From: Lacticaseibacillus songhuajiangensis
Lineage (GTDB): Bacteria > Bacillota > Bacilli > Lactobacillales > Lactobacillaceae
Reading direction: 5' to 3'
Length of the DNA: 34,860 nucleotides
NCBI RefSeq assembly: GCF_003946025.1
Contig: NZ_RHNR01000032.1
Span: forward strand, 1-34,860
Of this stretch, positions 14,743-24,724 are shown piece after piece. How positions within the stretch are numbered: position 1 is the first letter of the stretch; each line of letters begins with the position of its first letter. Below the pieces are notes generated by a model. The model did no database searches. It saw nothing but the letters and a program-made list of their open reading frames with translations, and had not been told where the DNA came from. A program made the translations under genes and the position numbers.

Positions 14743-16880
14743 AGTCCAAGAAAAATAGTCGCGCCACAAAATCAAGCTTAAGAAAGAACCGGCAAGTTTT
14801 CGGCGTCATCATGATTGCATTGTCGGCTTTTCTTCTGCTTCTTTTTGTTTCCCGATTTGTCTCACTGTCCATGGGTCAAGCCGACGATCACAACCTCAAG
14901 AAAAGCCGCATCATGCAGGTAACGCACACCTCGGTGCTTCAGGCAAAACGTGGCGAGATTGTGGACGCAGACGGCACGGTTATCGCTGAATCTGGGAATA
15001 CTTACAAAGTCTACGCGTTGCTCAAATCGCAGTACAAAGGGGACAAGCGCAAGAAGATTCAGGATAAACAAAAAACAGCGGACGTGCTCTCCCGGTACCT
15101 GAATCTTTCCAGTGCGGCGGTTTTAGCAAAACTGAACCCGGCGAATAAACAGACCACCCAGGTGGAGTTTGGCACGGCGGGAGCCAGTTTGTCGCTCGAC
15201 ACGAAGCAACGCATTCAAGCCGAAAAGATTCCGGGACTTTATTTCGAGGAATCTAGCACGCGGCTTTATCCGAACGGTATTTTCTCCTCCCACGTGATTG
15301 GGCTAGTGGCCAGCAAGAAGAACGAGCAAACGGGTATCAGCGTTATTCGTGGCCGGATGGGTCTGGAACGTGAATTCAACTCCGTTCTGGAAGGTAAGAA
15401 CGGCTCGACCACGGCAGAAACTGATGGCTTTGGCTACCAGCTGGTAGGTGGTAAGACCAAGAAGACACCTGCTCGCAATGGGGGCACGGTCTACACGACC
15501 ATTAACACCAACTTGCAATCGTACCTGGAAACACTGATGGATTCACTGCAGAGTAAGTACGCCCCGAAGGAACTTACGGCGACGGTCATGAACGCCAAGA
15601 CTGGTGCGATTCTGGCAACCAGCGAGCGGCCGACTTTTGACCCCGTGAGTGGGACGGGCTTGTCCAAATGGAGTAGTGATCTTTACCAGGATGTTTACGA
15701 ACCCGGGTCCATCATGAAAATCATGACGCTGGCGGCGTCCATCGATAGTGGCACCTACAAGCCGAACGAATATTACCAATCCGGACACGTCAAAATCGGC
15801 GGCGGGACCATTTATGATTGGCAGAAATCAGGTTGGGGTTCCATTCCGCTGAGCCAGGCCTTCCCGCGTAGTAGTAACACCGGGATGGTGCAGATTGAGC
15901 AGAACATGGGGGCCAGAACCTGGCGCAGTTACCTAAAGAAATTTGGTTTCGGCACCAAGACGGGCATTACGCTGCCGGACGAGTCGACTGGGAATATTTC
16001 CTTTAATGGTAAATTGAATCAGGTTAGCACCGCATTCGGGCAAGCGATTAACGTGACGCAGGTACAGATGCTGCGGGCCATGACGGCCATTGCCAACAAT
16101 GGGGTGATGGTGCAGCCGCGTGTTGTCAGCAAGGTTGTTTCCCGAACTGGTCAGGTGACGAACTACGGCACGAAGTCTTACGGCCGTGTCATTAGTCAAA
16201 GCGCCGCCGAGGGTGTGCGCGCTGCGATGAAGCAGGTCGTGAACGCCACGTATGGGACCGGTAATATTTACAAAATTAAGGGCGTCGATCTCGGGGTGAA
16301 AACCGGGACGGCGCAGGTGGCCGGCACTCACGGTTACCTGAGCGGCACGAACAACTACACCTTCAGTGTGGCGGGGATGTTCCCGCTGAGTAAACCGAAG
16401 TACATCGTGTACCTGACAATGCGGCAGCCGCAAAAGATGACGACAGACGACCAGACGATGCTCAACTCCATCTTCACGCCGCTCGTGAAACGCACCATCG
16501 CGCTGACGGGGAGTACGGCAACGCCGGGCAAAACCAGCACGATGCCAAACGTCACCGGGCAAACCCTGACGAGCGCTGAAAAAACGCTGAAGGATTACGG
16601 CCAAAAGGTGGCGGTTGTCGGCAGTGGTAACAAGGTTGTGCAACAGCTACCAGCAGCTGGTCAGGAATTACTTTCGGGCAGTCGCAGCATTATTTTGACC
16701 AATGGCGCGATGACGATGCCATCTGTAATTGGTTGGGGTAAATCTGATGTGTTAAAATTGGCGCAGATTACCGGCGTGTCCTTTACACTCAAAGGTGAAG
16801 GTTTCGCTAGTGCGCAGAGTTTAAAAGCGGGGTCCTTGATGAGCACGAATGGTGGTACAATCAAGTTTTCCGGACAATAG
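14739..16880 (+). CDS. pbp2B: Septal transpeptidase PBP2B (FtsI class) with PASTA domains
   Basis: Class B penicillin-binding protein that crosslinks septal peptidoglycan. It has a basic N-terminus, one transmembrane helix (about 22-43), a PBP dimerisation domain and a transpeptidase domain with all three catalytic motifs: S324-I-M-K327, S378-S-N380 and K521-T-G523. Two C-terminal PASTA domains follow (about 600-655 and 656-713, starting TMPNVTGQ and TMPSVIGW). The length of 713 aa is typical for lactobacilli. It overlaps ftsL by 4 bases, implying coupled translation. Confidence 0.96.
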   Translation: MKSKKNSRATKSSLRKNRQVFGVIMIALSAFLLLLFVSRFVSLSMGQADDHNLKKSRIMQVTHTSVLQAKRGEIVDADGTVIAESGNTYKVYALLKSQYKGDKRKKIQDKQKTADVLSRYLNLSSAAVLAKLNPANKQTTQVEFGTAGASLSLDTKQRIQAEKIPGLYFEESSTRLYPNGIFSSHVIGLVASKKNEQTGISVIRGRMGLEREFNSVLEGKNGSTTAETDGFGYQLVGGKTKKTPARNGGTVYTTINTNLQSYLETLMDSLQSKYAPKELTATVMNAKTGAILATSERPTFDPVSGTGLSKWSSDLYQDVYEPGSIMKIMTLAASIDSGTYKPNEYYQSGHVKIGGGTIYDWQKSGWGSIPLSQAFPRSSNTGMVQIEQNMGARTWRSYLKKFGFGTKTGITLPDESTGNISFNGKLNQVSTAFGQAINVTQVQMLRAMTAIANNGVMVQPRVVSKVVSRTGQVTNYGTKSYGRVISQSAAEGVRAAMKQVVNATYGTGNIYKIKGVDLGVKTGTAQVAGTHGYLSGTNNYTFSVAGMFPLSKPKYIVYLTMRQPQKMTTDDQTMLNSIFTPLVKRTIALTGSTATPGKTSTMPNVTGQTLTSAEKTLKDYGQKVAVVGSGNKVVQQLPAAGQELLSGSRSIILTNGAMTMPSVIGWGKSDVLKLAQITGVSFTLKGEGFASAQSLKAGSLMSTNGGTIKFSGQ

Positions 16881-16898
16881 AAATTGAGGTTTAGATTA

Positions 16899-17864
16899 AT
16901 GCAGCTTGCACAGATGTTAATACCGGTCGCGTCGGCTTTCGTCGTCACCGTCATGATCCTGCCACTCTTCATCGGCTACATGCGGATGAAGAAGGAAGGC
17001 CAGATGATTCGCGAAGAAGGCCCAAAGTGGCACGAAAAAAAGAGTGGGACCCCCACCATGGGCGGACTCGTCTTCATTTTGGCCATTGTCATTTCCGTGC
17101 TCTGGGTTGGTGCCTGGCAGCACCAATTAGGCATGGTGATTTACATTGCCCTCTTCATCTTCCTGCTTTATGCTCTGCTCGGTTTTATCGACGACTTCGT
17201 GAAGGTGTCAATGAAGCGGAACCTGGGGTTGCGGGCCTGGCAGAAACTGCTCGGACAGCTACTCGGGGCAGCGGTCTTCCTGATTGTCTTCTTCCGTGAA
17301 GGGTTCAAGCCGACTTTGTACCTGCCATTTATCGGCAACATCAACAGTGCGTGGTTCTACGCGCTGTTTGCAGCTGTTTGGTTGGTCGGCTTCAGCAACG
17401 CGGTGAACCTGACGGATGGCTTGGACGGTTTGGTTGCTGGCCAGGGGACGGTGGCGTTTGGCACCTACGCCATTATCGCTGCCCACATGGGCCGCACCGA
17501 CGTCCTGATTATTTGTTTGAGTGTCATTGGCGGTTTGCTCGGTTTCTTGTTGTACAACCACAAGCCCGCCAAAATTTTCATGGGGGATGTTGGCAGTCTT
17601 GCGCTCGGCGGCTTGCTGGCGGCGGTAGCCCTGATGCTACATCGCGAATGGTCCTTGCTGCTCATTGGGATTATCTTCGTTTGCGAAACCGCTAGTGTGA
17701 TGCTGCAGGTGACCTCATTTAAGCTCACCGGCAAGCGAATCTTTAAGATGTCGCCAATTCACCACCACTTTGAAATGTGTGGCTGGAGTGAATGGAAGAT
17801 TGACATCACCTTCTGGATTGTCGGCGCGCTGGCTTCGGCACTCTACCTAGTAGTTTTTCTATAA
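16899..17864 (+). CDS. mraY: Phospho-MurNAc-pentapeptide transferase MraY
   Basis: Polytopic (about ten helices) enzyme that moves phospho-MurNAc-pentapeptide from UDP to undecaprenyl phosphate, making lipid I. Conserved features are [10 protein letters not shown] near the N-terminus, the aspartate pair in [32 protein letters not shown] and [14 protein letters not shown] chose ATG 16899 (321 aa), with GAGG 9 bases upstream. An in-frame TTG at 16884 adds five residues but lies only 3 bases after the pbp2B stop and has no ribosome binding site. Confidence 0.97.
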   Translation: MQLAQMLIPVASAFVVTVMILPLFIGYMRMKKEGQMIREEGPKWHEKKSGTPTMGGLVFILAIVISVLWVGAWQHQLGMVIYIALFIFLLYALLGFIDDFVKVSMKRNLGLRAWQKLLGQLLGAAVFLIVFFREGFKPTLYLPFIGNINSAWFYALFAAVWLVGFSNAVNLTDGLDGLVAGQGTVAFGTYAIIAAHMGRTDVLIICLSVIGGLLGFLLYNHKPAKIFMGDVGSLALGGLLAAVALMLHREWSLLLIGIIFVCETASVMLQVTSFKLTGKRIFKMSPIHHHFEMCGWSEWKIDITFWIVGALASALYLVVFL

Positions 17865-17914
17865 AAGCAATTATTTGATTTAACATATTAATTAATGGAA
17901 AGAAGTTGCGCGAC

Positions 17915-19285
17915 ATGCGGGATATTGATGACTATAAGAACAAAAAGGTACTGGTTTTAGGGCTCGCGAAAAGTGGCCTGAACGCGGCGCGTCTGCTGCA
18001 CAAGTTAGGGGCACTGGTGACCGTTAACGATGCGAAGGATTTCCACGATAACCCCGATGCCCAGTCCCTTGTTGCCGATGGTATTCGCGTGATTTCTGGT
18101 GGGCATCCAGTTGAACTGCTCGATGAACACTTTGAACTGATGGTTAAGAACCCCGGCATTCCGTACACGAACCCGATGGTTGTGCGCGCTCAGGAACTCA
18201 AAATTCCCATTATTACTGAACCGGAACTTGCTTACGAGATTTCCGAAGCGCAGTGGGTTGGTGTGACTGGGACCAATGGGAAGACGACGACAACGACCCT
18301 GATTGGCCTCTTGCTGAATGAAGGCGGCGTTGAAGCGCACGTCGGTGGGAACATCGGGATTCCGATTAGCCAAGTGGCCCAGAAAGCACCCGCAACGAGC
18401 AAAATTGTCGCTGAATTGTCCAGCTTCCAGTTGCTCGGTGCCACCAAGTTGCACCCGCACGTGGCCGTTTTGACCAATATTTACGAAGCACATTTGGATT
18501 ACCATGGCAGTCGCGAGGCTTACGTTGCCGCTAAGATGCGCATTACGCAGAACCAGACGGCAGATGATTACTTCATCATGAACTGGGATCTGCCCGAAAT
18601 GCACGAACTGGCGAAGAAGAGCAAGGCCACGATTGTCCCGTTCAGCCGCAAACAAGCAGAGGGTGCACGCGCCAGCCTCATTGATGGCTACCTGAGTTTT
18701 GACGGCCACAAAATTATGCCCGCTGCTGACTTGCAGATTCCTGGTGACCACAACGTTGAAAACGCCCTGGCTGCAATCGCTGTTGCCAAGCTCTATGACG
18801 TTGCCGATGACGCCATTGTGCGGGTGCTCAGCACCTTTAGTGGTGTAAAGCACCGGATTCAGTACGTCCGCACCTTGAATGGGCGCCGCTTCTACAACGA
18901 CAGTAAGGCCACGAACGTGGAGGCAGCCAGTGTTGCCATTACTGCGTTTGCGGCGCCGGAAGTACTTATTGCTGGGGGACTTGACCGCAAGCTGCCAATG
19001 GATGACCTGGTGCCGCTCATGGCCAAGCACGTTAAGGCGCTGGTCACGTACGGTGAAACGGCAGAACTGATGGTTCAGGCCGCAAAGGACGCCGGCATCA
19101 CGGCCATCAAGCGGGTCGAGAACTTGAACGAAGCTGTTCCGGCAGCCTACGCGCTGAGTGCGCAGGGAGACGTGGTGCTTTTGTCACCAGCTGCTGCCAG
19201 CTGGGATCAGTTCAACACGTTTGAAGAACGCGGTGATCTGTTCATCGCGGATGTTGCTAAGCTGGCTGCGGAGGAGGAAAAGTAA
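17915..19285 (+). CDS. murD: UDP-MurNAc-L-Ala:D-Glu ligase MurD
   Basis: Cytoplasmic ATP-dependent ligase that adds D-glutamate to UDP-MurNAc-L-alanine. It shows the N-terminal Rossmann motif VLVLGLAKSG, the central Mur ligase P-loop VGVTGTNGKTTTTTL, the EAHLDYHG region and the C-terminal GGLDRKLPMDDL and LLSPAAASWDQF motifs. The length is 456 aa from ATG 17915. A TTG at 17906 is an alternative start; GGAAAG (17897-17902) is too near the TTG and somewhat far from the ATG, so the start is not certain. The stop overlaps the murG ATG by one base. Confidence 0.96.
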   Translation: MRDIDDYKNKKVLVLGLAKSGLNAARLLHKLGALVTVNDAKDFHDNPDAQSLVADGIRVISGGHPVELLDEHFELMVKNPGIPYTNPMVVRAQELKIPIITEPELAYEISEAQWVGVTGTNGKTTTTTLIGLLLNEGGVEAHVGGNIGIPISQVAQKAPATSKIVAELSSFQLLGATKLHPHVAVLTNIYEAHLDYHGSREAYVAAKMRITQNQTADDYFIMNWDLPEMHELAKKSKATIVPFSRKQAEGARASLIDGYLSFDGHKIMPAADLQIPGDHNVENALAAIAVAKLYDVADDAIVRVLSTFSGVKHRIQYVRTLNGRRFYNDSKATNVEAASVAITAFAAPEVLIAGGLDRKLPMDDLVPLMAKHVKALVTYGETAELMVQAAKDAGITAIKRVENLNEAVPAAYALSAQGDVVLLSPAAASWDQFNTFEERGDLFIADVAKLAAEEEK

Positions 19286-20385
19286 TGCGTATCGTCGTTT
19301 CGGGCGGTGGCACGGGTGGTCACATATACCCGGCCCTCGCGCTACTTGACCGCCTGCAGGAGCGGCACATGGTTGATGCCGCTTTGTACGTGGGAACCGC
19401 ACGCGGACTTGAAGCCCGCATCGTGCCAGATCACGGGGTGGATTTTGCCACCATCAAAATTCAGGGTTTTAGCCGCAAGTTGAACTTCAAGGGTCTGCGC
19501 ACCAACCTGGAGACGATGCATTTGTTCCTCGCCAGTGTGAAGCGGGCACGTACGATTTTGAAGGAGTTCAAACCGGATGTGGTTGTGGGTACGGGCGGTT
19601 ACGTGTCTGGGGCCACGCTATATGCGGCGGCCCGGATGGGTATTCCAACGGTCATTCACGAATCAAATTCGGTTGCCGGGATTACCAACAAGTTCTTGGG
19701 TCATTTCGTGTCCAAAGTTGCCATCAGCTTTGATGACGTTCGCTCTGATTTTCCGGCGAAGAAGGTCGTGATGACTGGGAACCCACGTGCCCAGCAGGTG
19801 GCGGGACTCCAGCCCAATGACCGGCTTGCCGAATACGGTCTGACGCCGAAGAAACGGACCTTGCTCATCTTTGGTGGTTCCCGTGGGGCACCACGGCTGA
19901 ACGCGGCTGTTCTGAGCGCACTGCCGACTTTTGCGGACGCTGACTACCAGGTGCTCTTTGCCACGGGGCGGCGGCACTACGACAAAGTGGCGGCGCAGGC
20001 GGGCGAGTTGCCAGCCAACGTTGCCATCGTGCCGTACATCGACCACATGGAGCGCGTGCTTCCGGACGTTGACCTGCTCGTAAGCCGCAGTGGGGCCACG
20101 ACACTGTCCGAAATGACGGCGCTGGGCTTGCCGGCGGTGCTCATTCCGAGCCCGAACGTGACGCACAATCACCAGTACCGTAATGCTAAGAGTCTGGAGA
20201 ATGCAGGCGCAGCAAAGGTGCTCACTGAAGAAAATCTCAAAGCGCAGTTCACAAGCACGATTGACCAGTTAATGCGCACACCTGCAACTTTAGACAAAAT
20301 GGCGGCGGCATCCAAGCGTTTGGGTGTCCCTGACGCAACCGACCAGTTAATTCAGGTATTGGAGGCGGCCGTGAAAGGAGACTAG
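19285..20385 (+). CDS. murG: Lipid II synthase (GlcNAc transferase) MurG
   Basis: Membrane-associated GT-B glycosyltransferase that adds GlcNAc to lipid I. It has the N-terminal glycine-rich motif VSGGGTGGHIYPALAL, GTGGYVSG, and the UDP-GlcNAc-binding C-terminal domain with LLIFGGSRGAPRLN and LVSRSGATTLSEM. Length 366 aa. ATG 19285 overlaps the murD stop and GAGGAGG is placed 7 to 12 bases before it. divIB starts 2 bases after the stop. Confidence 0.97.
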   Translation: MRIVVSGGGTGGHIYPALALLDRLQERHMVDAALYVGTARGLEARIVPDHGVDFATIKIQGFSRKLNFKGLRTNLETMHLFLASVKRARTILKEFKPDVVVGTGGYVSGATLYAAARMGIPTVIHESNSVAGITNKFLGHFVSKVAISFDDVRSDFPAKKVVMTGNPRAQQVAGLQPNDRLAEYGLTPKKRTLLIFGGSRGAPRLNAAVLSALPTFADADYQVLFATGRRHYDKVAAQAGELPANVAIVPYIDHMERVLPDVDLLVSRSGATTLSEMTALGLPAVLIPSPNVTHNHQYRNAKSLENAGAAKVLTEENLKAQFTSTIDQLMRTPATLDKMAAASKRLGVPDATDQLIQVLEAAVKGD

Positions 20386-20387
20386 CG

Positions 20388-21221
20388 ATGGCGAAGCAAG
20401 ACGACAACTCGAATCTGTTCACGAATAACTTCAGCAGTTACAAAAAGCAACTGGACGAACGTCCCCAAGAAGCCCATCTTGGGCCAGCGGAAATTCAAAA
20501 GAACCTGCCCAAAGTCCAAAAAATTCGTGAACACCGCACGTGGCGTAGTCTTGCAATTCTCGTGCCACCGCTGCTCATCATTGGCCTGGCGAGTGCCTAC
20601 ATGGCCTCGCCATTGTCCAAGGTACGCAACGTCTCGGTTTACGGTACCAACTTGGTCACCAACCAGGAGGTCATTAACGCCAGTAAGCTGGGAAGCAAGT
20701 CCTACGTGCCGCAGCTTCTCACTAATCGGCAGGAGACTGAGCAACGCATTAAAAAGGCCGTACCGGCAATCAAAACTGTGCGCCTGCGGGTGCGCGGTGC
20801 GCGTGATGTCAGTTTGCGCGTAAGTGAATACTCCGCAACGGCGTACTTACACAATGCGGCTGGTTACCACGTGATTCTGAGTACCGGGAAGGTCTTGCAA
20901 GACGCCAGTAAGAGTCCAAAACAGGGCTTGCCGGTTTTCACTGGTTTCACAGCGGGTAAGGATTTACGCAACATGAGCAAGATTGTCGCTGCTTTTCCGA
21001 CCGCAATTCGCCGCGACGTTTCGGAAGTGACCCTGAGTCGGGGCAACGGTAATCCTTATCAGATCACCATTGCGATGAATGATGGCAACAAGATTGTCGC
21101 GGACAGCCGGACCATCCTCAAAAAGATTAAGTACTACCCAAGTATGGTCGCTCAGCTTAAAACAACTGGGACGGTTGATTTGGAAGTCGGCGCGTTCTTT
21201 GTCCCGAAATCCGAAAAATGA
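20388..21221 (+). CDS. divIB: Division protein DivIB (FtsQ)
   Basis: Bitopic divisome scaffold that binds FtsL and DivIC. It has a charged cytoplasmic N-terminus (1-52), a transmembrane helix at about 54-73 and an extracellular POTRA domain starting at about residue 76 (SKVRNVSVYGTNLVTNQEV), then the beta domain. The length (277 aa) matches the family. It has a canonical start (GAAAGGAG about 7 bases before ATG 20388). A 122-base gap with a possible promoter separates it from ftsA, a common break in this cluster. Confidence 0.95.
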   Translation: MAKQDDNSNLFTNNFSSYKKQLDERPQEAHLGPAEIQKNLPKVQKIREHRTWRSLAILVPPLLIIGLASAYMASPLSKVRNVSVYGTNLVTNQEVINASKLGSKSYVPQLLTNRQETEQRIKKAVPAIKTVRLRVRGARDVSLRVSEYSATAYLHNAAGYHVILSTGKVLQDASKSPKQGLPVFTGFTAGKDLRNMSKIVAAFPTAIRRDVSEVTLSRGNGNPYQITIAMNDGNKIVADSRTILKKIKYYPSMVAQLKTTGTVDLEVGAFFVPKSEK

Positions 21222-21251
21222 GTAAACATCCACGGAATGAACCGCTTTCCA

Positions 21252-21280
21252 TACGTTTTGTGAAACATTTGTGGTAAACT
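21252..21280 (+). promoter_or_regulatory. Possible ftsA-ftsZ promoter
   Basis: An extended -10 TGGTAAACT (21272-21280) in the only sizeable gap of the dcw cluster; the -35 region (about 21252-21257, TACGTT) is poor. It could add transcription for ftsA, ftsZ and downstream genes. Confidence 0.4.
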
Positions 21281-21343
21281 CGAAATTGTAGATTAAGAAT
21301 AAATAACTTTATAAAAAAATCAGTCAAGGGAGGTTCCAGATTC

Positions 21344-22684
21344 ATGGGAAATCAGGGCATTTACGTGGGTCTTGATGTCGGGACAACCTCGATTAAAGCA
21401 ATTGCCGCCGAAGTGTCATCCGGACAGATGCACGTTATCGGTGTCGGAAGTCAGCGTGCGGATGGTTTAGCACGCGGCGTGATTGTTGACATCGATAAGG
21501 CAGTCGCATCAATTCAGGCCGCACTGGAACAAGCAGCAAAAAAAGCCAGCATTCAAATCGATAGCGTGATTGCCGGGGTACCGGCAAGCATGTTGCAGAT
21601 TGAGAAGGTGTCTGGACTCATCGCGGTTGGGGACACCAGCCGTGAAATTACTGACGACGACGTCCGTAATGTGGCGGCGTCCGCGCTGACGCGCAACCTA
21701 CCGCCAGAGCGCGAAATTCTCTCCCTGATTCCTGATGAATTCATCGTTGACGGGTTTGATGGAATTAAAGATCCGCGCGGCATGATTGGTGTTCGCCTCG
21801 AAATGAAGGGCTTGCTGCTCACGGTTCCAAAGACGGTGTTGCATAACATCACGCGGGCGGTGGAGAAGGCCGGTTACAGCATTTCGGCGTTTATCGCCAA
21901 TCCGTTGGCACTGGGGTCTTACATTCTGTCTGATGGTGAGCAGGACTTTGGCACTGTTGTCATTGATTTAGGTGGCGGGCAGAGCACCGCGGCCGTTATC
22001 CATGATCACAAGCTGAAGTTCACGACTGAGGATCTTGAAGGTGGGGATTACATCACCAAGGATATCTCGGTAGTGCTCAACACCAGCGTTGTGGATGCCG
22101 AACGGCTAAAGCGCGAGTACGGCAATGCCGACTCACTTGCCGCCAGTGAGGAACAAACCTTCCCTGTGACTGTTGTTGGCAAGAGTGCACCCGCCACGAT
22201 TTCCGAGAAATACTTGGCAGAAATCATCGAGGCACGCTTGACCCAGATCTTCGGACGCCTCAACGAAACCTTGACGCAGGTCCACGCTCTTGATTTACCA
22301 GGGGGCATCGTGATTACCGGTGGCACGACCGCTTTGCCAGGGGTCATTGAATTGGCTCAAGACATTTTTAACCGTCAGGTGCGCCGCTTCATTCCGAATG
22401 AAGTTGGCTTGCGGCACCCCGCGTTTACGCAGGCACTGGCCTTGATTAATGCGGCCGCCAACATGACGGACGTTGAAATCATTGCCGGTTCCGCATTGCG
22501 CACGCCGCTGCAGCTCCAGACGCGGCAAACGCCCGCGCCCGCAAGTACGGCGCAGGATGATGCGACCGCCGCTCCGCAGCAGGCACCAGCTCAAGAGGCT
22601 GAGCCTGAACAGGACGAGACGGATGAGCCAAAAGAGAAGAAGCCGTCCATTATTAAGCGCTTCTTCGGTACTTTCTTTGAATAA
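21344..22684 (+). CDS. ftsA: Cell division actin homologue FtsA
   Basis: Actin-like ATPase that tethers FtsZ to the membrane and recruits later division proteins. Actin-fold motifs YVGLDVGTTSIKA (about 7-19) and VVIDLGGGQSTAAV are clear, as is GGIVITGGTTALPG near the adenosine site. A Pro/Ala/Glu-rich linker (about 385-430) leads to the amphipathic membrane helix KPSIIKRFFGTFFE. The length is 446 aa. GGGAGG precedes ATG 21344. ftsZ follows after 29 bases with its own AGGAGG site. Confidence 0.97.
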   Translation: MGNQGIYVGLDVGTTSIKAIAAEVSSGQMHVIGVGSQRADGLARGVIVDIDKAVASIQAALEQAAKKASIQIDSVIAGVPASMLQIEKVSGLIAVGDTSREITDDDVRNVAASALTRNLPPEREILSLIPDEFIVDGFDGIKDPRGMIGVRLEMKGLLLTVPKTVLHNITRAVEKAGYSISAFIANPLALGSYILSDGEQDFGTVVIDLGGGQSTAAVIHDHKLKFTTEDLEGGDYITKDISVVLNTSVVDAERLKREYGNADSLAASEEQTFPVTVVGKSAPATISEKYLAEIIEARLTQIFGRLNETLTQVHALDLPGGIVITGGTTALPGVIELAQDIFNRQVRRFIPNEVGLRHPAFTQALALINAAANMTDVEIIAGSALRTPLQLQTRQTPAPASTAQDDATAAPQQAPAQEAEPEQDETDEPKEKKPSIIKRFFGTFFE

Positions 22685-22713
22685 TAAATAACCCCTGACT
22701 AGGAGGAACAATC

Positions 22714-23931
22714 ATGGAATTTTCACTAGATAATCAAGATAACACCGGCGCAGTAATTAAAGTTATTGGTGTTGGTGGTGCCGGTGGTAACGCCGTTAAC
22801 CGGATGATCGACGAAGACGTTAAGGGTGTTGAGTTCATCGTGGCCAACACGGATGTACAGGCACTGTCCAGTTCTAAGGCAGAAACCAAAATTCAGTTAG
22901 GTTCCAAGTTGACGCGCGGACTTGGTGCCGGCGCAACCCCTGAAGTTGGGCAGAAGGCTGCTGAGGAAAGCGAAGAAGCCATTGCCGAAGCACTGCAGGG
23001 TGCGGACATGATTTTCGTTACCTGTGGCATGGGTGGTGGTACTGGGACCGGTGCCGCCCCAATCGTGGCTAAGATTGCTAAGGACCAAGGCGCACTGACC
23101 GTTGGTGTTGTTACCAAGCCATTCACTTTTGAAGGCCCCAAGCGCGGCAAGAACGCCACTGGCGGGATTGCGGAACTCAAGCAGCACGTGGACACACTGG
23201 TGATTATTGCCAACAATCGTCTGCTTGAAATCGTGGACAAGAAGACGCCAATGCTCGAAGCCTTCAAGGCAGCTGACAACGTGCTGCGTCAGGGTGTGCA
23301 GGGGATTTCCGACCTGATTACCAGCCCTGGTGTGGTTAACCTGGACTTCGCCGACGTGAAGACCGTCATGGCAAACCAGGGGAGTGCCCTCATGGGAATT
23401 GGTTCCGCAACTGGTGAAAACCGGACCGTAGAAGCAACGAAGAAGGCCATTTCTTCACCACTGCTGGAAGTTGCCATTGATGGCGCCAAGCAGGTATTGC
23501 TGAACATCACCGGTGGTCCAGAACTGTCCCTGTTTGAAGTCCAGGATGCTTCTGACATCGTGACCCAGGCGGCAACAAGTGACGTTAACATCATCTTCGG
23601 GACCTCCATTAACGAAGAACTCGGCGATGAAGTGGTGGTTACGGTCGTTGCAACTGGTCTTGATTCCGAACCAACGCAGCAGCGGAGCACCCGCCAGAGC
23701 GCAGAACCACGTCGTGAAGCGCAGCAACAGGAACAAAAGTCTAGCGACCCATTCGGTGAATGGGACATGCGCCAGACGCCAGAACGTTCCAACCGCGAAT
23801 CTGCAGCTAAGCCAGATAATTTTGATAACGTTAAAAAGACTGAATTCGATGTATTCGAAAGTCAGCCTAACAATGGCAACGCCAGTGATGATGACCAGCC
23901 GCCATTCTTCAAGCGCCGTCGCAACAACTAG
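22714..23931 (+). CDS. ftsZ: Cell division GTPase FtsZ
   Basis: Tubulin-like GTPase that forms the division ring. The GTP-binding signature GGGTGTG is at residues 107-113, with [12 protein letters not shown] near the N-terminus and [11 protein letters not shown] in the T7 loop. A hydrophilic glutamine- and charge-rich linker (about 325-390) leads to the conserved C-terminal peptide [13 protein letters not shown], the docking site for FtsA and SepF. The length of 405 aa is normal. Strong AGGAGGA site before ATG 22714. Confidence 0.98.
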   Translation: MEFSLDNQDNTGAVIKVIGVGGAGGNAVNRMIDEDVKGVEFIVANTDVQALSSSKAETKIQLGSKLTRGLGAGATPEVGQKAAEESEEAIAEALQGADMIFVTCGMGGGTGTGAAPIVAKIAKDQGALTVGVVTKPFTFEGPKRGKNATGGIAELKQHVDTLVIIANNRLLEIVDKKTPMLEAFKAADNVLRQGVQGISDLITSPGVVNLDFADVKTVMANQGSALMGIGSATGENRTVEATKKAISSPLLEVAIDGAKQVLLNITGGPELSLFEVQDASDIVTQAATSDVNIIFGTSINEELGDEVVVTVVATGLDSEPTQQRSTRQSAEPRREAQQQEQKSSDPFGEWDMRQTPERSNRESAAKPDNFDNVKKTEFDVFESQPNNGNASDDDQPPFFKRRRNN

Positions 23932-23948
23932 TCTGAGGAGGTGTCATG

Positions 23949-24440
23949 ATGGCATTCGGTAAAATTGGTAACAAACTGGGCAGTTTCTTCGATATGTCTG
24001 ATGACGAAGACGAAGAGTACGCCGCTCAAGAAGATCAAGAATTCACCCAACCGGCAGATGGGAACGAAGCACCGGCTGCAGCGCAGGGTGCACCTAGCAG
24101 TAAGCCCGCGTACCGAAATAACAGTAATGTTGTTTCGATGAGTAAGCCTGCCGCTAAGGGAGCAAAGATTGAGCTGTACGAACCGCGCATCTACTCTGAC
24201 GCTAAGGAAGTTGGCCGCAACCTGCTCGACAACACCGCGGTGCTGGTTAACTTTACGCACTTGGAAGCAAGCGACTCCAAACGCATTGTTGATTTCCTGA
24301 CTGGACTCGTTTTTGCAATCAACGGTGACATCAAACGCGTTGGTGACCAGATTTTCCTGGTTACCCCAGCTAATTTTGAAGTCAGTGGTGCACTTGCGAA
24401 CAAAATTCAGGATGATTTGAGCGTCGACGAACTGAAGTAA
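23949..24440 (+). CDS. sepF: FtsZ-bundling membrane anchor SepF
   Basis: Protein that bundles FtsZ and helps tether it to the membrane through an N-terminal amphipathic helix (MAFGKIGNKLGSFFDMSDDE). An acidic linker (about 20-75) leads to the globular SepF domain (about 78-160; KIELYEPRIYSDAKEVGR, VLVNFTHLEASDSKRIVDFL, GDQIFLVTP). I chose the second ATG (23949, 163 aa) because GGAGG (23937-23941) is 7 bases upstream; ATG 23946 is only 4 bases away. Confidence 0.95.
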   Translation: MAFGKIGNKLGSFFDMSDDEDEEYAAQEDQEFTQPADGNEAPAAAQGAPSSKPAYRNNSNVVSMSKPAAKGAKIELYEPRIYSDAKEVGRNLLDNTAVLVNFTHLEASDSKRIVDFLTGLVFAINGDIKRVGDQIFLVTPANFEVSGALANKIQDDLSVDELK

Positions 24441-24460
24441 ACCGGAAGGGGGACCCGCCC

Positions 24461-24724
24461 GTGCGTTTTCTGTATTATTTAATCACGGCCACATTCAACG
24501 TTTACACCGCGATTGTGTTCGTTGATCTGATTCTGAGCTGGTTTCCAATCCGTTCGCTTTACCGCTTGCGTGAATGGACCAGTCGCTTGACCGAGCCATT
24601 ACTCGCGCCGATACGGCGGGTGATTCCGACCGCACTGGGACTGGATTTCTCGCCAGCAATTCTGCTGATTCTGATTAACTTGCTGGAGAAACTGCTCCTG
24701 ACGTTGCTCTTCTGGTTCGCCTAA
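24461..24724 (+). CDS. YggT family membrane protein
   Basis: An 87-aa protein with two hydrophobic segments (about 4-24 and 65-86) and the family pattern LILSWFPIRS followed by LTEPLLAPIRRVIPTALGLDFSPA. YggT proteins in this cluster are linked to division or membrane functions, but no biochemical role is established. GTG 24461 has GGAAGGGGG upstream. The stop overlaps the ylmH start (TAATG). Confidence 0.88.
   Translation: MRFLYYLITATFNVYTAIVFVDLILSWFPIRSLYRLREWTSRLTEPLLAPIRRVIPTALGLDFSPAILLILINLLEKLLLTLLFWFA

Noticed and set aside
18005..19030. Long open frame (341 codons) on the minus strand across murD
   Set aside because: It lies wholly antisense to a clear murD, has no recognisable domain or ribosome binding site, and long antisense frames are frequent here (also 957-1679, 8880-9815, 13202-14020).
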